This document shows, piece after piece, positions 33,471-44,000 of a DNA stretch of 64,000 bases. Origin of the DNA: Thermogemmatispora aurantia. GTDB lineage: Bacteria; Chloroflexota; Ktedonobacteria; Ktedonobacterales; Ktedonobacteraceae. Each line of letters begins with the position of its first letter. The stretch's first letter is position 1. The translations under genes were made by a program, and so were the position numbers. A model generated the notes under the pieces. That model was not told the DNA's origin. It worked only from the letters and a program-made list of their open reading frames with translations, and searched no databases. Location: contig NZ_BKZV01000003.1 in assembly GCF_008974285.1 (NCBI RefSeq), positions 496,001 through 560,000 on the forward strand. Direction: 5' to 3'.

Positions 33471-34420
33471 ACCATCCTCTCACGGGCCAAAGTCGCGACG
33501 CGACCTCTATCGCCATCTCCTGCAGGCTCAAGATAAGCCGTGATCACTCTCGCGCTCCTCTTCAGGCGAACTCGCGCGCGCCTTGACCAGGGACCGACGG
33601 TAATCGTCCCGCCGCGCGAGTATGCAAGGAACTCACTGGCTTGCCTCGGGTCCGCTGCAAGCCCCTTGACCGCCTTCCTCTGGCAGCTATATAATTCTTC
33701 GCAGAGATTGTCTAGTTTCAAAAGCGGGCCTGGTATGATTGCTGCTGAAGATCCCCCGGCAGGCAGATCAACCTCGGGTAGAGAGTCAGAAGCCATCACC
33801 CCAGGCCAAAGCTCAGGAGGATCGTGACCATCTATGGAACCGGCGAGTAGATGCTCGGAACCACCGCCACGGCGAGGGACTTTCCTACGCATGGAATGGG
33901 TGAGTGCTGACGGGAACAGGGGGTGGAAGCCTGACTGAAGCAGGACACCAGTTCGTAGACTCCCCCCTCAGAACCTCTCCCTCAGTGTTGCTCCCCACCT
34001 CATCCCTCTTTTCTTGCGTGAGCGCTGACTCGGCTCTCAGCTTTCTTGTCCTTCTACGATACGAAGTGTTGCAGGCTCATCAGGATCGGGTCCTGCCACT
34101 TGCAGCCGATCTCTGTCTGCCTGGCAACAATCGGTCGCTTGACCCTCGCTCAAGAGGCACCGGGCCCGGCAGTACAACGTTATAGCTGCTGCCAATGCGC
34201 TATGCCTGAGCGTGGGGAAGCTCTCCTGTGCGCACGCGCAGTGAGCGGCCATCGTGGAAGCCAGTAGTCGGTACCTACTGGAAAGGGAAGCTATGCCTTC
34301 GCCCAGGCATGGTTGCTTGCTTGCTTTTGTGATGGTCCACTCACGCCAGCTGTGCGCCCTGGTCGTCCAGTGATGGGCATGATCGTCCTGGCCTATCTCA
34401 CCAGACACAGGAGAGACACT
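33471..34420. other. Gene-free stretch before the NitT/TauT-like transporter
   Basis: About 950 bases. A minus-strand frame at 33071-33892 (273 codons) and several shorter ones are open but have no recognisable domain, biased composition and no ribosome site, and the longest runs antisense to the TIR remnant. Probably further debris of the same decayed region. No transfer RNA or repeat found. Confidence 0.35.
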
Positions 34421-36217
34421 ATGGCTCGCATGCTTCAGGTCCTCCCGCAGCAGCGGGGAAGCCGGCACGGCCTATCCGGGTCAGCCGTTTATCGCTGGCT
34501 CTGGCTACGGGATCTGATTCTGGGAGGGAGTTTTCTCTTTCTGTTGTGCGCCTTGCTTGTGCTGGCCGCCTCACGTTGGGCAGCTCCCCTGACACCAGTC
34601 GTTGCCATCTCGCTCTCACCGCTGGCGCTGCCACTCTATGCCGGTTACTCCCTGCTGCGGATGCTCCTGGCTTATGGGCTGGCGCTGCTGTTCACCCTGC
34701 TCTACGGCCACGTGGCTGCAACCAACCGCCAGGCCGAGCGCGTCTTGATTCCATTGCTTGATCTACTTCAAAGTATCCCCATCCTCTCCTTCTTACCAGC
34801 GGTGGTGCTGGCTCTGGTGGCAGCGTTTCCGCAAAGCAATATCGGGCTGGAATTGGCCAGTATCCTGCTGATCTTTACCAGTCAGGCATGGAATATGACC
34901 TTTAGCTTCTACCATTCTGTGCTGACACTCCCCCGCGATCTGGTCGATGTCTGTCGTTTGCTGAGGTTACGACCCTGGCAGCGGTTCTTGAAACTGGAAC
35001 TTGCTGCTTCCATCATCGGCCTGGTCTGGAACAGCATGATGAGCTGGGCCGGTGGGTGGTTCTTCCTGATGGCCTCCGAGCAATTCTCGTTAGGGAATCG
35101 CTCCTTTCAACTGCCCGGCCTCGGCTCCTATCTGCAGCTCGCTGCCAACCGAGGCGATCCCAGGGCGCTTACCCTTGGGCTGCTCACCTTGATCGGTCTG
35201 ATTGTCTTCCTCGATACCTGTCTGTGGCGTCCACTGGTGGCCTGGGCAGAGCGCTTTAAGCTGGAAGAGCAGGCCGAGACGACTCCGCCGCACTCGCTGG
35301 TGCTCGATCTGCTGCGGGCCTCACCGGCACTGCACTGGCTGCGACAGCACCTTGGAACCCCCCTGTGGGAAGCACTGGCTCAGCTACTCACTCGCCTGCA
35401 GCCGCCGGAGGGGAGACCAACGCTCACATCTGGCCTGGAGCGTGCTCATCACGAGCGGTCTCGGTCCTGGCTGCAGCGAGGGGGAACCATACTGATCCTG
35501 GGCTGGCTCGGGCTACTGGCCATCGGGATCTGCTGGCAGGGAGGACAGCTGCTCCTGCACGTGCCCCCTGCGACATGGGGACGCCTGGTGCTGGCCGCCG
35601 GGGCTACCTGGCTACGCACACTGGCGGCCCTGGCCATTGGCACCCTGTGGACGATCCCCGTTGGGGTGGCGATTGGCCTCTCGCCTCGCTGGTCGCGCCG
35701 TTTGCAGCCGCTGGTCCAGATCGTTGCCTCCATCCCCGCCACTGCACTCTTTCCGGTGCTGCTGGTCCTGCTGATGGCGTTACCCGGCAGCCTCTCGCTG
35801 GCGGCAATTCTGCTCATGCTGCTGGGAACCCAGTGGTATGTCCTCTTCAATGTCATTGCCGGGGCGATGGCCATCCCTCGCGACCTGCTGGAGGCCGCGG
35901 CCCTCTTTGGGGTGACTGGCTGGCGCCGTTGGCGCACCGTGATCCTGCCCGCCATCTTCCCGTACCTGGTCACTGGGCTGATTACGGCCAGTGGCGGCGC
36001 CTGGAACGCCAGCATCGTCTCCGAGCTGGTGCAGTTTCATGGAGAAACACTCCGCACCTTCGGGCTGGGAGCCGAAATCGCGGCGGCGGCAGGGGCTGGG
36101 AACTATCCCGTGCTGTTGGCCGGAACGCTGCTCATGGCAGCACTGGTCGTGCTGCTCAACCGGCTCGTGTGGAGGCGGCTCTATCACCTGGCCGAACGGC
36201 GCTACCGCCTGGCTTAG
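34421..36217 (+). CDS. NitT/TauT-type ABC transporter permease, two permease domains fused
   Basis: 598 residues from the ATG after CAGGAGAGACACT; the frame extends upstream without a ribosome site. Two BPD_transp_1 domains: the first (about 75-290) has the EAA-type loop VDVCRLLRLRPWQRFLKLELAAS, the second (about 395-590) has LLEAAALFGVTGWRRWRTVILPAIFPYLVTG. A single chain therefore supplies both halves of the membrane pore, which is normally a homodimer. Close in layout to the nitrate/sulfonate/taurine group. No substrate-binding protein gene is adjacent, so the substrate is unknown. It is followed after 80 bases by its ATPase. Confidence 0.85.
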   Translation: MARMLQVLPQQRGSRHGLSGSAVYRWLWLRDLILGGSFLFLLCALLVLAASRWAAPLTPVVAISLSPLALPLYAGYSLLRMLLAYGLALLFTLLYGHVAATNRQAERVLIPLLDLLQSIPILSFLPAVVLALVAAFPQSNIGLELASILLIFTSQAWNMTFSFYHSVLTLPRDLVDVCRLLRLRPWQRFLKLELAASIIGLVWNSMMSWAGGWFFLMASEQFSLGNRSFQLPGLGSYLQLAANRGDPRALTLGLLTLIGLIVFLDTCLWRPLVAWAERFKLEEQAETTPPHSLVLDLLRASPALHWLRQHLGTPLWEALAQLLTRLQPPEGRPTLTSGLERAHHERSRSWLQRGGTILILGWLGLLAIGICWQGGQLLLHVPPATWGRLVLAAGATWLRTLAALAIGTLWTIPVGVAIGLSPRWSRRLQPLVQIVASIPATALFPVLLVLLMALPGSLSLAAILLMLLGTQWYVLFNVIAGAMAIPRDLLEAAALFGVTGWRRWRTVILPAIFPYLVTGLITASGGAWNASIVSELVQFHGETLRTFGLGAEIAAAAGAGNYPVLLAGTLLMAALVVLLNRLVWRRLYHLAERRYRLA

Positions 36218-36297
36218 GTCCAGCCGTGCCTGGGAATACCATGTGCCCCATCAGGGAAGGCGCTTCCTTAGCGGGGCCTGATGAAAGGAGGAAGACG

Positions 36298-37716
36298 ATG
36301 GCTCAGAGACAAACAAGCGAGACAGACGGGGCTGTGATCCTGGAGGCTCAGCGGATCACCCATCTCTATCAAGGACGAGGGGAGCAGGGACGGAGAGGAC
36401 ACGCCCCTGTCGTGCTGGAAGAGGTGTCATTGCAAATCCGCGCTGGTGAGCTGGTGGCCTTGCTGGGACCTTCCGGCTCGGGGAAGTCGACGTTGTTGCG
36501 TATTCTCGCGGGATTGATTCGCCCCACTCAGGGAGAGGTGCGCGTTCATGGCCAGCCGCTGCGAGGCCCTACCCCATCGTGCGCTCTGGTCTTCCAGAGC
36601 TTCGCCCTCTTTCCCTGGCTGACCGTGCTCCAGAATGTCGAGCTGGGCTTGGAGGCGCTGGGACTGCCACGTCTGCAGCGCTTGAAGCGCGCCCTGGCCA
36701 TCATCGATATGATCGGACTGGATGGCTTCGAGGAAGCCTATCCCAAAGAGCTGTCAGGCGGCATGCGCCAGCGCGTAGGCTTCGCGCGTGCACTGGCGGT
36801 CGAGCCGGAGCTGCTCCTGCTGGATGAGCCTTTCAGCGCGCTCGATGTGCTCACGGCGGCCAATCTGCGTCGCGAACTACTGCAGCTCTGGTACCAGGCG
36901 AAGATTCCTACCCGCGCCATGCTGCTGGTCACCCACAATATCGATGAGGCCGTCAGCATGGCCGACCGGTTGCTGATCCTGGGGGCCGACCCCGGGCATC
37001 TTCGCGCGGAGGTCCAGGGGCTGCCTCGTGGGCAGCGGGAGCCACATAGCCCTGCCTATACTCATCTGGTCGACCTGCTCTATCGGCTCATGACGAGTCC
37101 GGATGAGGATGGAGCAGCGTTGCTCGCTGCTGAGGAGCCAGCCTTTGTGCAGCGGGGTCAGCCGCGTCCAACGCGCCCTTATCAAACGTTGCCCCACGTC
37201 GCCCCAGCAGATATGATCGGCTTGCTGGAATTGGTCCAGGCACGAGGAGGGCGGGCCGATCTGGCAGAGTTGGGTCGGGAGCTGCAGCTGGAACTGGATG
37301 AGCTGCTGCCGTTGGTGGATGCAGCGGATCTGCTCCAGCTGGCGTGTCCGGAGGAGGGAGATCTGGTGCTGACAGCAGTGGGGCGCCTGCTCGCTGAGGC
37401 AGACGTGCAGGAGGAGAAGCGGCTCTTCCGCCAGCAGGCTCTGGCGCGCATCGCCCTGCTGCGCCGCATTGCCGAGGATCTGGCCGCAGCACCGGGCCAT
37501 CGAGTAGACGAGGAGCGCTATCTCGAACGCCTGCGCGAGCACTTCAGTGAGGGGGAAGCGGAGGCACAGTTGCAGACGATCATTGACTGGGGCCGCTACG
37601 CAGAGATCTTTACCTACCAGGAAGAGGCAGGGGTTTTTGCGCTGGAAACGGATGAGGAGACGGAGGAGCAGCCCACCGAGGCCGCCGGCGACACATGGCG
37701 GAGAAACATTCGATGA
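36298..37716 (+). CDS. NitT/TauT-type ABC transporter ATPase with a C-terminal AAA-associated domain
   Basis: 472 residues from the ATG after AAAGGAGGAAGACG. ATPase domain to about 260: Walker A LLGPSGSGKSTLLRILAG, Q-loop LVFQSFALFPWLTVLQNVELG, signature KELSGGMRQRVGFARALAVEP, Walker B LLLLDEPFSALDVLTA, H-loop LLVTHNIDEAVSMADR. The remaining ~200 residues include HVAPADMIGLLELVQARGGRADLAELGRE, a winged-helix-like region matching the AAA-associated C-terminal domain found in paired Chloroflexota/actinobacterial nitrate/sulfonate-type ATPases; it may regulate uptake. Forms one transporter with the fused permease. Confidence 0.88.
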   Translation: MAQRQTSETDGAVILEAQRITHLYQGRGEQGRRGHAPVVLEEVSLQIRAGELVALLGPSGSGKSTLLRILAGLIRPTQGEVRVHGQPLRGPTPSCALVFQSFALFPWLTVLQNVELGLEALGLPRLQRLKRALAIIDMIGLDGFEEAYPKELSGGMRQRVGFARALAVEPELLLLDEPFSALDVLTAANLRRELLQLWYQAKIPTRAMLLVTHNIDEAVSMADRLLILGADPGHLRAEVQGLPRGQREPHSPAYTHLVDLLYRLMTSPDEDGAALLAAEEPAFVQRGQPRPTRPYQTLPHVAPADMIGLLELVQARGGRADLAELGRELQLELDELLPLVDAADLLQLACPEEGDLVLTAVGRLLAEADVQEEKRLFRQQALARIALLRRIAEDLAAAPGHRVDEERYLERLREHFSEGEAEAQLQTIIDWGRYAEIFTYQEEAGVFALETDEETEEQPTEAAGDTWRRNIR

Positions 37717-38160
37717 TTTCCTACCTTCTCTTCCTTTCCGTGCTCAGGACTGCTGCATGCAGACAGCATTTTGAGGAAGTCAATAGCCACTTGAGGCTGG
37801 GGCGTACCACTTCGCGCCGCTGGGGGCACAAGCCAGGCGAAGAAAAGGCTTGGCGAGGGTTAGGCACTTGCGGAATCCGCTGGCGGTGATACAATAATCT
37901 TGTTGTAAGATCGTTTGTTCCCACATCATATAATAATGCCAATTTATCGACCTTAACAGGTGCCACTTGTGGCACTCGAAAACTTACTTATGCAGCTTGT
38001 TGGTGCACGTTTCCTTGAGGAAAGGAGATCTGAAAGGCTTTGGCCGGGCTATGAAAGAGTCCGAGGAACCGTCATATAGCTTCGATCCAAGATCCAGCAG
38101 CACCCTGCTATACCTGCTTGAAAAGCGTGCATTTTATTGCACTGGAGATGAGAGGCACAT
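37717..38160. promoter_or_regulatory. Intergenic region with promoter and palindrome upstream of the DUF998 gene
   Basis: TATAAT at 37929-37934 is a consensus -10 in an AT-rich patch, though no matching -35 at 17 bases is evident. GTGCCAC-TT-GTGGCAC (37960-37975) is a perfect 7-bp palindrome about 20-25 bases past the expected start, suitable as an operator or a short leader hairpin. The rest of the 440 bases shows nothing. Confidence 0.4.
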
Positions 38161-38931
38161 ATGCCTGAAGAACCCTCGATGTCTGGACCTTTCTCGCAAG
38201 GCCCCCCTGTGAATCAAGCAACCTCAGCCAGGAGCACGGCAGTAGAGTCAGGATCTCTCATACCAGTGCCGCGGAAACTGCTCATGTGGCTGACCTATGG
38301 GACAGCTGGCACCGTGCTCTTCCCTGTTATCTACCTGATCGAGGGTGCCACCCGCCCCGACTATAATGCCCTACAGCAGGCCATCAGCGCGCTCAGCCTG
38401 GGTCCAGATGGCTGGATACAGCAGGTCAATTTCGCTCTCTGTGGTGTAAGCGTCCTCTGGTTGGCTTTTGTCTGGCGCCAGATCCTCAGAGACGGCGTCT
38501 GTGCGACTCTTTATCCCATCATCCGTGGTATCGAAGGAGTGGGATTAGTGGCTATTGCAATCTTCTCGCAAGATCCAGGCTATGGCTATCCTCCTGGGGC
38601 GCCAGCCGGGGCGGGACCCTCGACCCTTGGGGGCACGCTTCACCTGAGCTTCACGATCCTGGTTGTACAGGCTATGTGCCTGGGCTTACTGGTCATTGCC
38701 TGGCGCCTCTGGAAAACTCCCCACTTGCGCGGTTGGGCAGCATTTTCGCTGGCGTGCGGTCTTCTGCCAATGGTGTTTATGCCTTTTTTCGTTCTCGCCC
38801 AGAACAATCCCCACAGTGCATTGGCTGGATACGCTGGCCTCTTCGAGCGCCTGGCAACCAACGCTGACACCATCTGGGGAACTGTGTTACTCATTCCTCT
38901 CTGGGCCGGAAAGAGGTTGATGCGGCCTTAA
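38161..38931 (+). CDS. DUF998 family membrane protein
   Basis: 256 residues with a soluble N-terminal ~40 and six or so membrane helices: LTYGTAGTVLFPVIYLIEGA, QQVNFALCGVSVLWLAFVW, GVGLVAIAIFSQDPGYGYPPG, LHLSFTILVVQAMCLGLLVIAW, FSLACGLLPMVFMPFFVLAQ and TIWGTVLLIPLWAG. The early 'YNALQQAISALSLGPDGWIQQVNF' and 'FSQDPGYGYPPG' stretches are the DUF998 signature. Function unknown for the family. A GAGAGG sequence lies upstream of the ATG. Alone in its transcription unit. Confidence 0.8.
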   Translation: MPEEPSMSGPFSQGPPVNQATSARSTAVESGSLIPVPRKLLMWLTYGTAGTVLFPVIYLIEGATRPDYNALQQAISALSLGPDGWIQQVNFALCGVSVLWLAFVWRQILRDGVCATLYPIIRGIEGVGLVAIAIFSQDPGYGYPPGAPAGAGPSTLGGTLHLSFTILVVQAMCLGLLVIAWRLWKTPHLRGWAAFSLACGLLPMVFMPFFVLAQNNPHSALAGYAGLFERLATNADTIWGTVLLIPLWAGKRLMRP

Positions 38932-41026
38932 AGGAGAACTGGTTTAGAAGAGCGGGCAGATCTATTACTTCTTTACCTGCAAGGCCGGGATGCCCAACTC
39001 TGTCAGTAGAGAGGAGAGGCACGCAGGAAATTTCATTTTAAGCGACCAGGGCATCGTTGCGAGCGCTGTAGATGACTCGTTTGCGGATAGTTAGTTGGGG
39101 AGCCTGCTGATGGAGCTGCTGCTCACAGGATGCTGCCCGACGGGCGTCTGGGCCAGAGAGCAGCCTGAGCTGAGCATGGGAGTCCAGGCAGCTATTTCCG
39201 CTGAGGCAGTGGCGCAAGGTCACCACTGAGAGTTTCGGAGAACGTTCTCACTGCCGCCTTCGCTCAGGGCAGGCTGGGCTGTTCTGCTGACAAAAGCCAG
39301 CCTCAGTTGCCTCAGCTGCTCTGTGAGGCAGGTTTCCAGGGTATCTCTTCTGGGTCCTGGTAACAACAGGAAGCTTCCCCGGGTCCCAACCCCTACCCTG
39401 GGGGTACCCACTGGGGCACCGCTCCCTTTCTCCATGATCTTTCCGGAGGTTTGCTCTCTCCATCGACGTCGCCTGGTCCTTTTGGAGGAGTTTGGGGGCG
39501 AGCACCATGACCTCCCCTGGTATTGCCAGATCCTGCTGAACAGGCTCATCCATTGACTCTGGGATGCAGAAAGCTCCTCATGAAAGTATGGACAACAGGG
39601 AGCTAATTTGTTATCCTCTACAGAGGGAAACTCTCCAAACAGATCGAGCACCAGGGTATCTCTGGCGCCGGACTCAGCAAGAGGAGAAAGCGGTTTGCCT
39701 CGGCCAGGTGCTTTGCTCTGGGTGTGATTCTGGGGAAGAGCCGCTCTGCTCGCGTGTCGAGTGGAAATCACACGAGGGCAGAAACTGACATCGACGGATT
39801 GTCAGGCTCCAGGAGAGAGAAGTCAGGAGGCATGCTGAACCGTTACATAGACGGTCTCCGATCTTGGCTATCGTCGGACAACCGGAACGAAGGGCCAGGG
39901 AACCAGTGAAAGCCAGCCTACGCTGACATGGGGGTGTCAGCGTACCTACAGAGAAAACCAGGCTGTTGATCCTGGTAGAAGAGGACGGACTTTGGCAGAA
40001 CCTGTAGCAGGCAGAGCAGAGAGCCACACGTGGTAATTGCTGATAGCAACCACAGCAAAGGTGAGTGTGTTCTGACAAAAGCCGACCTGAACTGTACCTC
40101 ATACACACGAGAGCTGGTGCGATGTGATCCAGGGATACTTCCCTGGCAGCGGGCTTGCCCGTTCTGAGAGCACAAGCAGGCCCAGTCCTCCCCAGTCGTG
40201 CGGGGAGGGTGAGGCTGTTTTTGCCTGGCAGACGCATCAGGCAAGAGCAGCTGGCCTCTCTTGGGCAGAAGCCCAAGGGCCAGGAATCAGGTGTTCATCC
40301 AGCTCTACTAAGCTTGGGTTGACTTCGTTGAAGCAATGAAAGCGAAAGCCTGGCATGAGCGCCCTGAGCAACTCAAGAGCACTCCGGGACGCGCCCCTAA
40401 ATCTTTGCTACACGGAGCACGAGCTGGCAAATCGTGCCCATCTCTCACAATGATCGCCGCCTCCCAGGTGAGTCTGCTCTGTTCCCCTGGACTACATCCA
40501 TCCTGTATTGATCAAATCTGCAGCGAGCGAGTGCTCCTTCTATTCCCAAGGCTCCCCCTCAGACTTTCAGGCCAAGGGATAAGAGCCGGACAGGAACCGT
40601 TTGATCCTGGTCCACTCGCCACTGCCGATTGGGATGGTGGGGTGCTTCCCCGCCTGGCCTCAGCCAGACCGGGAAGCACCCCGCGTCTGGCTGACGATCC
40701 TTCCCTCAGGAGCCTCCGACTGTTGTTCCGACAAACAATGCCCTCACCCTTACAAGCGCCCTGCCTCTGCCAGCCACTCCTCCCCTACCCGCTTCATCAC
40801 CGTGTGATGAAGCGCTTTTGCCATTGGGAGCAAAAACATGATCTAAGCCGGAGTGCAAGATGACAGGTAGCAGGAATGGAACCACTGACGGGAGCAAGTA
40901 CCACGTTCCGTGCTTTCTGGGCCTCACCATTGCTATCCTCAGCGGACAGGGCTAGACAGAACATGTTTTTGCGCCAGGCTTCGCCGCTCTAGCCCTTGCA
41001 GACACAGAAGAAGGAGGAGGAAAACC
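38932..41026. other. Two-kilobase gene-poor region
   Basis: The longest frames (39220-39771, 39674-40276, both minus; 40336-40863 plus) are rich in Arg/Ser/Pro, have no ribosome sites and match nothing I know, and they overlap each other on both strands. I see no transposase motif, tRNA or long repeat. A strong hairpin lies at 40639-40682. Short repeats such as CCAGGGTATCTCT (near 39337 and 39652) occur twice. It may be decayed coding sequence or carry untranslated RNA. Confidence 0.4.
40639..40682. terminator. Strong GC-rich hairpin in the gene-poor region
   Basis: GGGGTGCTTCCC (40639-40650) pairs perfectly with GGGAAGCACCCC (40671-40682), and CTGGC/GCCAG nests inside. 12+5 bp, no U-tract. 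Same style as other terminator-like hairpins in this window, though here no gene end is close. Confidence 0.4.
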
Positions 41027-44000
41027 ATGCAGGAGAGAGACCTCCAGAAGAAGATAGCTGCGCCTATGCTGCCCGCTAGAATTCTCCATCGCCAGCGTTT
41101 AGTGACTTACCTGGAAGAAGCTGTAGGGCAGGTACAGAAAAGAGATGGAACCCAAGCTCACTATCAACTGGTGTCGCTGTGGGCACCCGCTGGTTATGGA
41201 AAGACAACTCTCCTGGCTGATTTCGCCCGCTCCACCTCGTTACCCTGCTGCTGGTATTTCCTAGAGCAAGAAGATAGCAATTGGGCTATTTTTATTCGCA
41301 CACTTCTAAAGAGCTTGCAGAGTCTGTTCCCCTCTCTCGGTGAGCTGGAACCCCTCTTGACGAATCTGCTGTGCGAGGAGGTGACTGCTCCGGCTAAGAG
41401 CTACCAGCCAGCCCTTGATGCTCTCGGTCAGGCCCTGACAGAGGTAGCCAGACAGGATTTTGCCATTTTCCTGTGTAACTATGGAGCAGCCTATGCCTCC
41501 CTCACACAGCTCCTTCACCACCTGCTCAAGAGATTACCACCTTCAGCCACACTCGTGATAGAGAGCCGCACTGCCCTGGATCCCTCGTTTGCTCCGCTCT
41601 TTGCCCAGCGGCAGATCTGCGCTGTAAACAAAGCGCTGTTGCGCTTCACCGCCCGGGAGATTGTCGAGCTGGCCCGCTTGCAGGGCCTGAACAGATTGTC
41701 TGAAGAGGAAGCTGAACAGCTCGCGCGCGACTTTGACGGCTGGATTACTGGCATACTCCTGGCAACTCGTCTGGGAGAGCAGGCTGTCCCTGATCTCGGC
41801 GAGCTCGGAATACCTGAGCAGATGAAGCCATTGTATCAGCAGAGAATCATTGCTGAACAGAGGCGTGCTCATCTCACCTCATATTTGATAAATGATGTTT
41901 TCTCTCATGAACCAGAAATAAAAAGTTTTATACAGTTAGCATGTATATTTCAAGAAATGCACCCAGAGATATGTGATGCTCTCCTGGAAACGGACAAAGC
42001 CAGGGAGTGGCTGACCTATATGGAGCAGCAGGGGTTATTCGTCACCTCGCACCTGGATCACGGTCAGCGCTTCTATACCTGCCTCCCTGTAGTTCGTAGC
42101 CTTTTCCTGGAGCAGTTCAGACAAAGTGATCCGGAACGCTTCTATGCTCTCCACTGGCGCGCTGCCCGGCTGTGGCAGGACAGAAAGAATTACGAGCAAG
42201 CCATGTATCACGCACTGGAAGCGCAAGCCTATGAGCTGGCAGGAGAGATTCTGTTCACCTATGCCAGATTGCAGCTCCAGCAAGGACAGATTGATGGCAT
42301 CATGCGCTGGCTCAACGCGCTTCCTGCCAGTCTGCTGGAACAGCATCCTCAGCTGCTGACGATACGAGCACACGTCCTGTTAGAGGAGGGTCAGCACCGG
42401 GAGGCTCTCTCACTTCTTGAGAGGGCCTTAACGCTTCTATCCGGAGTTGAGTACACACCTGCATCGTCTAAAAAAGCTACTTTTCTGGCCGAAATCTATC
42501 TTTTGCGCAGCAAAGCCTTGTTTCAAGAGGGAGAGTACACTCAAGCTTTGCAGCTCTGCCAGCAGGTACTGCTGCACTTGCCTGAGCACGAAGATGAGTT
42601 GCGGGCTGCAGCGGAGATGCGCCTGGGGATCTGTGCCTGCCTCCAGGGAGATGTGGCCACTGGCATCACTTATCTTCAGCAGGCGCTGCGGACCTGGAGT
42701 CATCAGCCATCGCTCAACCTGGCCATCGCAGTCCATAGCGCGCTGGCTAACACCTACTATCTCGTCAACAAACTTGACCTGGCCGAGCACCATCTCCTTT
42801 GCGCGATCAGCTATTGCGAGCAAGCGCGCAATATACGTGGCATTATCAACAACCGTATCTTGCAGGGGCTGATCCTGGGAAGGCGGGGGGCGCTCACTGA
42901 GGCGGAAGCTGTCCTGCAACAGGCACTGGTCATGGCCCGTGCTGCCCCAGGCTATCACCGAGGGGAGGCCTATGCGCTTGGGAATCTTGGTTCGCTGGCA
43001 TTGGTGCAGGGGCACAGCCGGCAGGCACTCGCTTATTGCCAGGAGGCATTGGTGTTAGCCTGCCAGTATGGCAATCGTAGCTTGTGTAACTCCATCTACT
43101 CGACCATGGCCCTGGCCTACCTGTTCCTGGGAGATCAAACCAGCGCGCGGCATTTTGTGGAAGCGATCAGGGTAGGGGAAAGAAGTAGCGCACAAGGTGG
43201 CTACGAGTGGTCCTGGAGTAGACTGACCGCGGGCCTGGTCTATCTCTATCAGGGCTGCTACGAGCAGGCCTATACCAGTCTGGCAGAAACCGTAGCTCTT
43301 CTACGAAAGGCGGACCTGCGGCAAGAACAATTGCTGGCCACGCTGCGTCTGGCTGCCTGTCAGTTAGCACGTCAACACGTCGGCGAAGCCGTAGAGCTGC
43401 TAGAGGAGGTGGGGAGGCTGCTTGAGGAGGGCGAGACTGACAAGCTACTGGTGCTGGGGGAGATCGAGCGGCTGGCAGAGTTGCGTACGCTGATCGAGCG
43501 CGAGCCAGAGCTGGCGCACCTGCGAACACTGCTAGCGATAGAGAAGGCCCCTGAACAGAATGCCTCGGCCACACAGGGAGGCGTCACTGGCGGAAGCGTC
43601 GAGGAGCCGGGAGCCAGATTAAAGATCCTGGCCTTTGGTGAACCAATGGTGCTGGTTGATGATCAACCTATCAAGAACTGGCGCCGTATGAGTGCTATGG
43701 AATTGTTCTTTTTCCTCCTGAATAGTGACCAGCCGCTGAGCAGAGAGCAAGTGATTGCAGCGCTCTGGCCAGAGGACTGCGAGCAAGTCGATAAAGCTTT
43801 CCATATGGCCCTCTACTACCTGCGTAAGGCGCTAGGTAAGACATGCGTTGTTTTTAGCGTCGATGGCTATAGCCTCAACCTGGCGACCTGCTATGGAGGG
43901 AGCATCTGGTATGACGTCAAAGAGTTTCAGGGGAGATGGTCAGAGGCCAGACAGGCCCTGGCGCGAGGAGAGGAGGAAAATGCTCAGCAAGCATTACTCA

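Noticed and set aside
33071..33892. 273-codon minus-strand frame over the TIR remnant
   Set aside because: No recognisable domain; the opposite strand carries a recognisable, though broken, TIR domain.
35365..36297. In-frame upstream extension of the NitT/TauT ATPase (311 codons)
   Set aside because: Overlaps the permease gene in another frame; the ATG at 36298 has an ideal ribosome site and the domain starts after it.
39220..40863. Several 100-200 codon frames in the gene-poor region
   Set aside because: Overlap on both strands, Arg/Ser/Pro-rich, no ribosome sites or motifs.
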